Assembly: GCF_030718205.1 (NCBI RefSeq)
Contig: NZ_JAUZQF010000002.1
Span: 1-64,000 of the forward strand
Length of the DNA stretch: 64,000 bases
Source: Nonomuraea turcica
GTDB lineage: Bacteria; Actinomycetota; Actinomycetes; Streptosporangiales; Streptosporangiaceae
Reading direction: 5' to 3'
The notes beneath the pieces were generated by a model, which worked only from the letters and a program-made list of their open reading frames with translations, was not told the DNA's origin and ran no database searches. Shown here piece after piece: positions 34,693 to 43,370 of the stretch; the first letter of the stretch is position 1, and the number at the start of each line of letters is the position of its first letter. A program made the translations under genes and the position numbers.

Positions 34693-37160
34693 GCATGAGG
34701 CATCGGCCGTTCGGGTCGGGGCATCCGTACGCGACGACCGAGGACCAGCGGGTGCCCGCCCGGCCGCTCGACGGCGAGGCGGTGGAGTTGCGGGTGCGGG
34801 CCTCGGCGGGTGTTGAGGCGGTCGTCTGCGAGTGGGTCGTGGACGGGGGCGCGCCACTGGAGTTGTCGCTGCACCCTCGAAACGCCGAGCCGCAGGCCGG
34901 CCAGGACGCGGGTACGCAGGCGGAGCCGGGCGCCAGCGCGCCGGGCACGGCTGGGGCTGGCGCGCCCGACATGGCTGTCGGTGCTGGCGCGCCGGACACG
35001 GCTGGCGGTGCTAGCGCGCCGAGCATGGCTGGCGGCGCTCATAGAGCTATCGGTGCTGACGGCCTCGCTGCTGACGGCCTCGGTGCTGAAGGTGGCGGTG
35101 CTGGCGGTGCTGGCGGTGCTCTGGGTGCTGGCGCGGTCGGCGGGGCCGGCGGGGCCGACGGAGCGGTCGATGGCGGGCATCTTGCCGCCGCGCAGGCCAG
35201 GGCCGCTCGCGCCGCCGCCGGATCGTGGGCCGTGCGGACGCCGGTCCTAGAGGCAGGGCGCCGCTATTCCTACCGCTTCCGGTCCACCCTGGCCGGCGGC
35301 GGGAGCCGTACCAGCCGGTGGTTCGAGGTATCGGCGGCGAGCTGGTCGGACGACGGCGGGAAGTTGGACGTCAGGGGCGCCGACCGGATCGTGCCCGGGA
35401 GCGTGCGGTGGCTGGCCGACGCCGACGGCGTGCTGCGGGTGCGGTTCGAGGTGGCGCTCGCGCCCGAGGAGCACGTGGTCGGGTTCGGCGAGCGGTTCGA
35501 CGCCGTGGATCAGCGCGGGCGCGACGGAGCTCGGCTCGACGCGGTCGTCTTCGAGCAGTACAAGGCGCAGGGGCGGCACGGGCGCACCTACCTGCCGATG
35601 CCGTTCGCGCTGGTCGTGGGCGGGGAGGTGAGCTGGGGGCTGCACGTGGCGACATCGCGGCGCACCTGGTACGACGTCGGCGATCGGCTGCTGGTGGAGG
35701 CAGAGGTGGGGCGCGACGGCACGCTCGGCGTGCGCTTCCACGACGGGCTCGAGCCTGCGGACGTGCTCCGCGGGTTCCTGGACGACGTCGGGCGGCCGGC
35801 CGAGTTGCCGTCGTGGGTGTTCCGGCTCTGGGCCAGCGGCAATGAGTGGAACACGCAGGAACGCGTGATGGCCGAGATGGACCGGCACCGCGAGCACGGG
35901 ATCCCCGTCGGCGCGCTGGTCATCGAGGCGTGGAGCGACGAGACGACGTTCACGGCCTTCCGCGGGGCCGCGTACGAGGCGTCGGAGGAGCCACATCGCC
36001 TGGCCGACTACACCTTCCCGGCCGACGGCCCATGGCCCGACCCCAAGGGCATGGTGGACGAACTGCACGAGCGCGACATCAAGGTGCTGCTCTGGCAGAT
36101 CCCGCTGCAGAAGATGCGCCCGCATCCCCGGCATCAGGCCGCCGTCGACGCCCGGCAGCTCGTCGAGCACGGGTACGGGGTGCGGGAGGCGGACGGCCGG
36201 CCGTACCGGAACCGAGGGTGGTGGTTCCCGCTCGCGCTCATGCCCGACCTGTCGTCGCAGGAGGTCCGCGACTGGTGGACGGCCAAGCGCCGCTATCTGG
36301 TCGAGGAGGTCGGGATCGACGGGTTCAAGACCGACGGCGGTGAGCACGCCTGGGGGCACGACCTGCGGTATGCCGACGGGCGGGACGGCGCGGAAGGCAA
36401 CAACCTCTTCCCCGTCCACTACGCCCGCGCCTTCGGCGATCTGCTGCGGGCGTGCGGGAAGGCGCCGGTGACGTTCAGCAGGGCCGGGTTCGCCGGGTCG
36501 CAGCCGCACGGGGCCTTCTGGGCCGGGGACGAGGACTCCACGTGGGAGGCGTTCCGGTCCTCCGTCAGGGCCGGGATCACGGCTTCGGCCTGCGGGATCG
36601 TGTACTGGGGATGGGACCTGGCCGGGTTCTCCGGCGAGGTGCCGGACGCCGAGTTGTACCTGCGGGCGGCCGGGGCGGCGGCGTTCATGCCGATCATGCA
36701 GTACCACTCGGAGTTCAACCATCACCGCACGCCTATCAGGGACCGCACGCCGTGGAACGTGGCCGACCGGACCGGGGACGAGCGGGTGATCCCGGTGTTC
36801 AGGCGGCTCGTGGAGGTGCGCGAGCGGCTGGTGCCGTACCTGGCGGAGCAGGCGCGGCAGGCCGTGGGCGGCGGGGCGCCGCTGATGCGCGGGCTGTTCT
36901 TCGACCACCCGCACGACCCGGACGTGTGGCGCTATCCGCTGCAGTACAAGCTCGGGGACACGTTGCTCGTCGCGCCCGTCACCGAGCCTGACGTTTCGGA
37001 AATTTCCGTCTATCTACCAGAAGGCGAGTGGATCGACGTCTGGACAGGACGTGCCCTCTCTGGAGGCAGGGAGGTACGCCTGCCCGCACCGCTCGACCGC
37101 CCGCCCGTCCTCTGTGCCGCCGAGCACTGGTCCCGCCTCTCCCCCGTGTTCGCTGCCTGA
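34689..37160 (+). CDS. Cytoplasmic GH31-family alpha-glucosidase, cycloalternan-degrading type (inferred)
   Basis: 823 residues without signal peptide. GH31 core: FGERFDAVDQRGRD, SWVFRLWASGNEWNTQERV, IEAWSDETTF, VDELHERDIKVLLWQIPLQK, nucleophile Asp549 in DGFKTDGGE, acid/base Asp614 in AGDEDSTW. It closely resembles the next, secreted GH31 protein (same NEWNTQ, WSDE and KTDG blocks), i.e. the cycloalternan-forming/degrading branch of GH31. An Ala/Gly-rich insert (about residues 75-180) interrupts the N-terminal sandwich. ATG at 34689 overlaps the GH15 stop. Family is certain; the exact substrate is inference from context. Confidence 0.9.
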   Translation: MSMRHRPFGSGHPYATTEDQRVPARPLDGEAVELRVRASAGVEAVVCEWVVDGGAPLELSLHPRNAEPQAGQDAGTQAEPGASAPGTAGAGAPDMAVGAGAPDTAGGASAPSMAGGAHRAIGADGLAADGLGAEGGGAGGAGGALGAGAVGGAGGADGAVDGGHLAAAQARAARAAAGSWAVRTPVLEAGRRYSYRFRSTLAGGGSRTSRWFEVSAASWSDDGGKLDVRGADRIVPGSVRWLADADGVLRVRFEVALAPEEHVVGFGERFDAVDQRGRDGARLDAVVFEQYKAQGRHGRTYLPMPFALVVGGEVSWGLHVATSRRTWYDVGDRLLVEAEVGRDGTLGVRFHDGLEPADVLRGFLDDVGRPAELPSWVFRLWASGNEWNTQERVMAEMDRHREHGIPVGALVIEAWSDETTFTAFRGAAYEASEEPHRLADYTFPADGPWPDPKGMVDELHERDIKVLLWQIPLQKMRPHPRHQAAVDARQLVEHGYGVREADGRPYRNRGWWFPLALMPDLSSQEVRDWWTAKRRYLVEEVGIDGFKTDGGEHAWGHDLRYADGRDGAEGNNLFPVHYARAFGDLLRACGKAPVTFSRAGFAGSQPHGAFWAGDEDSTWEAFRSSVRAGITASACGIVYWGWDLAGFSGEVPDAELYLRAAGAAAFMPIMQYHSEFNHHRTPIRDRTPWNVADRTGDERVIPVFRRLVEVRERLVPYLAEQARQAVGGGAPLMRGLFFDHPHDPDVWRYPLQYKLGDTLLVAPVTEPDVSEISVYLPEGEWIDVWTGRALSGGREVRLPAPLDRPPVLCAAEHWSRLSPVFAA
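34933..35037 (+). repeat. 27-bp coding repeats in the GH31 gene
   Basis: Four in-frame units of about 27 bases encode nine-residue repeats: SAPGTAGAG-like, AGAPDMAVG, AGAPDTAGG, ASAPSMAGG. A second Gly/Ala-rich stretch with GGTGCTG repeats continues to about 35150. Together they form a flexible low-complexity loop. Confidence 0.85.
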
Positions 37161-37172
37161 GAAGGAGTATCC

Positions 37173-40100
37173 GTGAGCCGGTTACGGTCGGCCGTCATCG
37201 TGGTGGTGATCGCCTTGTCAGCGTCCTTCGTCTCCGTCCCCGCCGCCCTCGCGCTCGCGGGGGTGCACCACAGTCCGACCGGAATCGACGATCTCTACTC
37301 GGCCGAGCCGACGGAACGGGTGCCGCGTGACCCGATGGCCGGCGAGGCCGTCCAGATCAAGGCCACGACCTGGCCGATCGAGCCGGGCCAGACGGTCTGG
37401 GTCACGTGGACCAAGAACGGGGCGAACCAGACCCCGATCGGCGCGGCCTGGGACTACAACAGCGGCGGCAACAGCTACTGGAAGATCAACTTAGGCACGT
37501 TCGCCCGGGGCGACAAGATCTCCTACACGGTCAACGCGGACGTGAACGGGGGCGGGCAGAAGAGCGTCGGCCCGTTCACGTTCACGGTCACCTCCTGGAG
37601 CACGGTGACGAACGTGACCGGCTTCACCAACAACGGCACGTCGGTGGACGTCACGACCGGGGACAGCGCGGGGAGCTTCACGCCGAAGATCCGCTTCGCG
37701 TTCCCGGCGCTCGACCGGTTCAGGACCCAGATCGCCCCCAGCGGGCAGGGGCTGAACATTTCCGGAGTATCCGGTTATACGGTGACCGACTCGGCGAGCA
37801 CGCTCATGATCTCCACCAGCTCGCTCGTCCTGAAGATCCAGAAGTCGCCGTACCGGCTGTCGGTCTACAAGGGCGACGGCACGACGCTGATCACCCGCCA
37901 GTACGATCCCGCGACGTTCAGGAACATCGGCTGGGCCAGCGACGGCGCCACCACGATCACCAAGATCGAGGACCACTTCATGTCCCCGGCCGGCGAGCGC
38001 TTCGAGGGCTTCGGCGAGCGTTACGACCGGCTCGACCAGCGCGGCACCGATGTGCACAATTATGTCTACAACCAGTACAGGGACCAGGGCGCCACCCGGC
38101 GCACCTACCTGAGTGTGCCGTTCTTCCTCAACTCGGCCGGCTACGGCGTCTACCTCCCGACCAGCCGGTACGCGATCTTCAACCTCAGCACGCATCTGCC
38201 CGACCTGGCCGGATTCACGGTGGACACCGGCGGCGGCCTCGACTCGACGCTGGACTACCACTTCTACGCGGGCACGCCGGCCGAGATCCTGGACGACTAC
38301 ACGGCGACCTCGGGCCGTCCGCTGCTGCCGCCGAAGTGGGCCTTCGGCGTGTGGATGTCGGCCAACGAGTGGAACACCCAGGCCGAGGTGAACGCCGCGC
38401 TGGCCAACGTGGCGGCGTACAAGATCCCGCACACGGCGATGGTGCTGGAGCAGTGGAGTGACGAGGCCACCTTCTACGTGTGGCACGGCGCGACGTACAC
38501 CCCCAAGCCGGGCAGCGGCAAGCTCTCCTACGGCGACCTGATCTTCCCTGCCGGCACGGCGTGGCAGGACCCGAAGGCGATGGTGGACAACGCCCACAGC
38601 AAGGGGATCAAGATGATCCTCTGGCAGATCCCGGTGTTCAAGGAGAACTTCGACACCAATCCGCCGACCGCTCCGCAGCAGCACCTCAACGACAAGGCAT
38701 ACGCGGAATCGCAGGGCTACGTCGCGAAAAATCCCGCTAACGGCCCCTATCGCATCCCGACCGGCCAGTGGTTCGGCGACAGCATGGTCCCCGACTTCAC
38801 CAGCACGGCCGCGACCGCCTGGTGGATGAGCAAACGCGATTACCTGATCGACGAGATCGGCATCGACGGCTTCAAAACCGACGGCAGCGAGGCCGTCTTC
38901 GGCAGGGGCGTGCAGTTCGCCGACGGCCGCAAGGGCGACGAGATGCACAACGCCTACCCCAACAGCTACACCGGCGCATACAACACCTACGTCAAGGGCA
39001 AGCGGCCGGATGGCGCGGTCTTCAGCCGGGCTGGCACGGCAGGCGCCCAGACCAGGTCGATCTTCTGGGCCGGCGACCAGAACTCCAGCTTCTCCGCCTT
39101 CCAGGAGGCGGTCAGGGCGCAGCTCAGCGCGGGCCAGTCGGGGGTGCCGTACACGGCCTGGGACCTGGCGGGCTTCACCGGGACCTTCCCGAGCGCGGAG
39201 CTCTACCTGCGCTCGGCGGCACAGGCGACGTTCTCCCCGATCATGCAGTATCACTCGGAGAAGGCCGATCCGGGGACGTCGGAGGCCCGCACGCCGTGGA
39301 ACGTGCAGGCCCGCACCGGCGACGCGAGCGTGGTGCCGGCCTTCCGCAGGTTCGCCAACGTGCGGATGAACCTGATCCCCTACCTCTACACCGAGGCCAA
39401 GGCGAGCGCGACCACGGGCGTGCCGATGATGCGCGCGATGAGCTTCGCCTTCCCCGGCGACGCGACGGCCGCAGCCCTGGACCAGCAGTACATGTTCGGC
39501 TCGCAGCTGCTCGTCGCGCCGATCACCGCTCAGGGCGCGACCTCGAAGAACGTGTACGTGCCCGCCGGCGAGTGGTACGACCTGTGGAACGGCGGCCGCT
39601 TCACCGGCCCCGGCACCAAGACCTACCAGGCCGGCCTGGACACGATCCCGGTCTACGCCAAGCCGGGCGCGATCATCCCGCTCAACCTCGACGCCGACTA
39701 CCAGCTCGGCGGCGAGATCGGCAACAGCGTGGACACCTACACCAACCTGACCTTCCGGATATATCCGTCGGGCACCACCTCGTACGCATATTTCGAGGAC
39801 AGCGCGAACGCCACCCGCACCCTCACCTCGGCGGAGAACTGGGCCGGGCACGCGGTGACCGTCACCGTGCCGCCGCTGACCACGACCAGCACCCTGCAGG
39901 TGGCGAGCACCAAGCCCGCCTCCGTCACGGGCGCGACGGAGCTCGGCGCCCGCGCCTCGCTGGCCGACCTCAAGGCCGCCGCCGAGGGCTGGTGGTGGGA
40001 CCCGGTCCAGCAGCTCACCCACGTCAAGCTGGCGAGCGCCGCCGCCACCCGGACGATCACGCTCAACGGCGTGAACAAGAGCGCCTACGAGGCCGAGTTC

Positions 40101-40454
40101 GCGACAGGCAGCGGCACCTCGACGAACACCGACCACGCCGGCTACACGGGAACCGGCTTCGCCGACGGCTTCGCCACCTCCGGCGACGCAGTGACGTTCC
40201 AGGTCAGGGCCGACGCGGCAGGCAGCCACCAGCTCACGTTCCGCTACTCGACCACCGTGAACGCCACCAGGACCGTCTACGTGGACGGCGTGTCCGCCGG
40301 CACGCTGTCACTGCCCGCGCTGGCGAACTGGGACACGTGGGGCACCGCCACGCTCACCACGTCCCTGACCGCGGGCGCCCATACCGTCAAGATCGCCTAT
40401 GACACGGCGAACACCGGCGGGATCAACCTCGACAACCTGGTGGTGGCCCGATGA
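37173..40454 (+). CDS. Secreted GH31 transferase/glucosidase with CBM35, cycloalternan-forming type (inferred)
   Basis: 1093 residues. Signal peptide (SAVIVVVIALSASFVSVPAALALA), a beta-sandwich domain (residues about 35-145), GH31 N-domain and barrel, nucleophile Asp570 in DGFKTDGSE, acid/base Asp635 in AGDQNSSF, and a C-terminal CBM35-like domain (about 968-1093, YEAEFATGSG...TGFADGF). The domain order and length agree with 3-alpha-isomaltosyltransferase/cycloalternan-forming enzymes of GH31. GTG at 37173 follows GAAGGAG. Codon 107 is TTA (37491-37493), which may make translation bldA-dependent. Hydrolysis instead of transfer cannot be excluded. Confidence 0.85.
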   Translation: MSRLRSAVIVVVIALSASFVSVPAALALAGVHHSPTGIDDLYSAEPTERVPRDPMAGEAVQIKATTWPIEPGQTVWVTWTKNGANQTPIGAAWDYNSGGNSYWKINLGTFARGDKISYTVNADVNGGGQKSVGPFTFTVTSWSTVTNVTGFTNNGTSVDVTTGDSAGSFTPKIRFAFPALDRFRTQIAPSGQGLNISGVSGYTVTDSASTLMISTSSLVLKIQKSPYRLSVYKGDGTTLITRQYDPATFRNIGWASDGATTITKIEDHFMSPAGERFEGFGERYDRLDQRGTDVHNYVYNQYRDQGATRRTYLSVPFFLNSAGYGVYLPTSRYAIFNLSTHLPDLAGFTVDTGGGLDSTLDYHFYAGTPAEILDDYTATSGRPLLPPKWAFGVWMSANEWNTQAEVNAALANVAAYKIPHTAMVLEQWSDEATFYVWHGATYTPKPGSGKLSYGDLIFPAGTAWQDPKAMVDNAHSKGIKMILWQIPVFKENFDTNPPTAPQQHLNDKAYAESQGYVAKNPANGPYRIPTGQWFGDSMVPDFTSTAATAWWMSKRDYLIDEIGIDGFKTDGSEAVFGRGVQFADGRKGDEMHNAYPNSYTGAYNTYVKGKRPDGAVFSRAGTAGAQTRSIFWAGDQNSSFSAFQEAVRAQLSAGQSGVPYTAWDLAGFTGTFPSAELYLRSAAQATFSPIMQYHSEKADPGTSEARTPWNVQARTGDASVVPAFRRFANVRMNLIPYLYTEAKASATTGVPMMRAMSFAFPGDATAAALDQQYMFGSQLLVAPITAQGATSKNVYVPAGEWYDLWNGGRFTGPGTKTYQAGLDTIPVYAKPGAIIPLNLDADYQLGGEIGNSVDTYTNLTFRIYPSGTTSYAYFEDSANATRTLTSAENWAGHAVTVTVPPLTTTSTLQVASTKPASVTGATELGARASLADLKAAAEGWWWDPVQQLTHVKLASAAATRTITLNGVNKSAYEAEFATGSGTSTNTDHAGYTGTGFADGFATSGDAVTFQVRADAAGSHQLTFRYSTTVNATRTVYVDGVSAGTLSLPALANWDTWGTATLTTSLTAGAHTVKIAYDTANTGGINLDNLVVAR

Positions 40455-43294
40455 TGGGGGGCGCCATGACCCGCGCGCTCGTCTTCTTAGCGGCATTGCT
40501 CATGCCCTCCCTCGTGGCGTCCTCCGCGCAGGCGGCGGTCCAGCGGGTGGAGTTCACCAGCGGGCCGGCGTACCTGATCGTGGAGTTCCTCGACGACGAC
40601 CTCGTGCACTTCGAGCTCGCCAACGGGACGAGCCCCGGCGTGAACGACTCGATCTTCACCACGCCGCAGGTCGCGAAGAAGGACTACCTGGGCCCGTCCA
40701 GCTTCACCCAGTCGGGCAACACGCTCACCACGCCCGCTATGAAGGTCGAAGTCACGGCCGGGACGTTGTGCGTCAAGGTCTCGGACCCGGCGAGGCTGCT
40801 CTACGAGGCGTGCCCGCGCAACCTCGCCCAGGCGTGGAAGGGCCTGAGCATCACCAAGGGCTCGATCCAGAACGCCTACGGCCTGGGCGAGCAGTTCTTC
40901 ATGGGCGGCAGCGCCGATGGCGACTGGGTGGGGCGCACCCGCTCCCCCGGCGGCGCCTACGGCAACGCCATGGTCTTCGACACCGACAACGGCCCGGTCG
41001 GCAACACGCAGATCCCGGTGCTCTTCGCGGTGGGGGCGTCGAACCTGAATTACGGCCTCCTGCTCGACCAGGTCTACAAGCAGGAGTGGAACCTGACCGG
41101 CTCCCCCTGGACGGTGGACACCTGGGGCGACCAGCTCCGCTGGTACACGATGACCGGGCCCGACCTGCCGGACCTGCGCAAGGACTACATGGAGCTGACC
41201 GGCAGGCCGCCGGTGCCGCCGAAGAAGGCGTTCGGCATGTGGGTGTCGGAGTTCGGCTACGACAACTGGGCCGAGATCGACAACCGGCTCGCGGGGTTGC
41301 GGGCGGACACGTTCCCGGTGGACGGGTTCGTGCTGGATCTGCCGTGGTTCGGCGGGGTGACGGCCGGGTCGGACAACACCCGCATGGGCACGCTCTCGTG
41401 GGACCCGACCGCCTTCCCCAACACCTCCGCCACGATCAACGACTACGCGACGAACAAGGGCATCGGCCTGATGACCATCGAGGAGTCGTACGTCGGCAAG
41501 AACCTGCCCGAACACGCCGACCTGGCCGCGCGCGGCTATCTCGTCAGATCGGGCTGCCCGGGCTGCGCCCCCGTCTACCTGACGACCAACGACTGGTGGG
41601 GCCGGGGCGGCATGATCGACTGGACGCAGGACGCGGCCGCCGACTACTGGCACACGCTCAAGCGGCAACCCCTCGCCGACCAGGGCGTCCAGGGCCACTG
41701 GCTGGACCTGGGCGAGCCGGAGATGTACGACGCCGGCGACTGGACCTCCGGCGTGCTGCCCGGCAAGCACGCCCACGCCGACTACCACAACGTCTACAAC
41801 CTCAAGTGGGCCGAGAGCGTGGCCCGCGGATACGCCTCCGGCACCAAGCGACCGTTCATGCTCGCCCGCTCGGGCGCGGCCGGCATCCAGCGGCACGGCG
41901 TGGCCATGTGGTCGGCCGACATCGGCTCCAAGCTGACCGCGCTGGCCCAGCAGCAGAACGTGCAGATGCACATGTCGATGTCGGGCATCGACTACTTCGG
42001 CTCCGACATCGGCGGCTTCCGCAGGGAAATGCTGAATTCAGACCTGAACGAGCTCTACACGCAGTGGTTCGCCAATGGCGCCTGGTTCGAGGTGCCGGTC
42101 CGCCCGCACACGGAGAACCTGTGCAACTGCGCCCAGACCTCGCCCGACAAGATCGGCCACAAGGCCAGCAACCTGGCCAACCTACGCCAGCGGTACGAGC
42201 TCGCGCCCTACTACTACTCGCTGGCCCACCGCGCCCACCGCTTCGGCGAGCCCGTGGTGCCGCCGCTGGTGCATTACCACCAGAACGACCCGAACGTCCG
42301 CGAGATGGGCCACCAGAAGCTCATCGGCCGTGACCTGCTCGTCGGCGTCGTGGCAGGCGCCGGCGAACGCGACCGCGACGTCTACCTGCCCGCCGGCACC
42401 TGGTACGACTACGCCACCGGCGAGAAGCTCACCAGCTCCGGCCAGTGGTTCACCGACCGCCCGCTGTGGGTCAACGGGGTGTTCCGGCTGCCTGCCTTCG
42501 CCCGGGCGGGGGCGATCATCCCGAAGGCGCACGTCGACGACAAGACCATGAACGCGATGGGCAAGCGGACCGACGGCACGACCAGGAACGAGCTGATCGC
42601 CCGCGTGTACCCGGACACCACGTCCACCGATTTCACCCTTCACGAGGACGACGGGGCCACGACGGCGTACCAGAGCGGCTCCGTCCGCACGACACAGATC
42701 AGCCAGCAGCTCAGCGGCGCCACGGCCACCGTCACCGTCGCCGCCTCCAGCGGCGACTACAGCGGCGCGCCGTCCAGCAGGCCGACCGTGGTGGAGCTGG
42801 TCGCCGGCACCCAGGCGTCGGCCGTCACGCTGAACGGCTCCCCGCTCACCCAGCACGCCACCAAGACCGCCTTCGACGCGGCCGCCGGCGGCTGGTACAA
42901 CGCGGGCGGCAACCTCATCGTCGCCAAGGCGGCGAGCGCGAGCGTCACCACGGCCAAGACGTTCGCGTTCACGCTCGGCCAGGCGCCGGCGTCGATGACG
43001 TTCAGGTGCGACAACGGCACCACCGCTCCCGGCCAGTCGGTCTACGCCGTCGGCAGCACCCCACAGCTCGGGTCCTGGTCCGTGGCGAGCGCGGTCAAGC
43101 TGTCACCCACGGCATATCCGACCTGGACCGGCACCATCGGCACACTGCCGCCGAGCACCGCCGTCGAGTGGAAGTGCGTCAAACGCCAGGAATCCGGCTA
43201 TCCCGACACCGCTGACCTGTGGGAACCAGGCGCCAACACCTCCTTCACCACCCCCGCCACCGGCAACGGCGGCACGACCACCGGCTCCTTCTGA
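40451..43294 (+). CDS. Secreted GH31 alpha-glucosyltransferase/glucosidase with CBM20-like domain
   Basis: 947 residues. Signal peptide ends near ASSAQA (residue 28). GH31 barrel with nucleophile Asp419 in HWLDLGEPE and acid/base Asp490 in MWSADIGSK; then beta domains and a C-terminal starch-binding CBM20-like domain (about 850-935, YAVGSTPQLGSWSVASAVKLS). It belongs to a different GH31 branch from the preceding two genes and could be the 6-alpha-glucosyltransferase that prepares isomaltosyl ends on maltodextrin. The start ATG overlaps the previous stop (ATGA); ATG 40466 is an alternative. Codon 13 is TTA (40487-40489) in the signal peptide. Confidence 0.87.
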   Translation: MMGGAMTRALVFLAALLMPSLVASSAQAAVQRVEFTSGPAYLIVEFLDDDLVHFELANGTSPGVNDSIFTTPQVAKKDYLGPSSFTQSGNTLTTPAMKVEVTAGTLCVKVSDPARLLYEACPRNLAQAWKGLSITKGSIQNAYGLGEQFFMGGSADGDWVGRTRSPGGAYGNAMVFDTDNGPVGNTQIPVLFAVGASNLNYGLLLDQVYKQEWNLTGSPWTVDTWGDQLRWYTMTGPDLPDLRKDYMELTGRPPVPPKKAFGMWVSEFGYDNWAEIDNRLAGLRADTFPVDGFVLDLPWFGGVTAGSDNTRMGTLSWDPTAFPNTSATINDYATNKGIGLMTIEESYVGKNLPEHADLAARGYLVRSGCPGCAPVYLTTNDWWGRGGMIDWTQDAAADYWHTLKRQPLADQGVQGHWLDLGEPEMYDAGDWTSGVLPGKHAHADYHNVYNLKWAESVARGYASGTKRPFMLARSGAAGIQRHGVAMWSADIGSKLTALAQQQNVQMHMSMSGIDYFGSDIGGFRREMLNSDLNELYTQWFANGAWFEVPVRPHTENLCNCAQTSPDKIGHKASNLANLRQRYELAPYYYSLAHRAHRFGEPVVPPLVHYHQNDPNVREMGHQKLIGRDLLVGVVAGAGERDRDVYLPAGTWYDYATGEKLTSSGQWFTDRPLWVNGVFRLPAFARAGAIIPKAHVDDKTMNAMGKRTDGTTRNELIARVYPDTTSTDFTLHEDDGATTAYQSGSVRTTQISQQLSGATATVTVAASSGDYSGAPSSRPTVVELVAGTQASAVTLNGSPLTQHATKTAFDAAAGGWYNAGGNLIVAKAASASVTTAKTFAFTLGQAPASMTFRCDNGTTAPGQSVYAVGSTPQLGSWSVASAVKLSPTAYPTWTGTIGTLPPSTAVEWKCVKRQESGYPDTADLWEPGANTSFTTPATGNGGTTTGSF

Positions 43295-43370
43295 AACCTA
43301 CGGCCACATCGCCGTTACGCTCCCCCGAGTTTGGCCATGTCAGCGAACGCCCGGTGTTAGCCTCGATGGC

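Noticed and set aside
37491-40229. A 912-codon open frame antisense to the CBM35 GH31 gene
   Set aside because: Caused by the absence of stop codons in GC-rich antisense frames; the sense gene has intact catalytic motifs.
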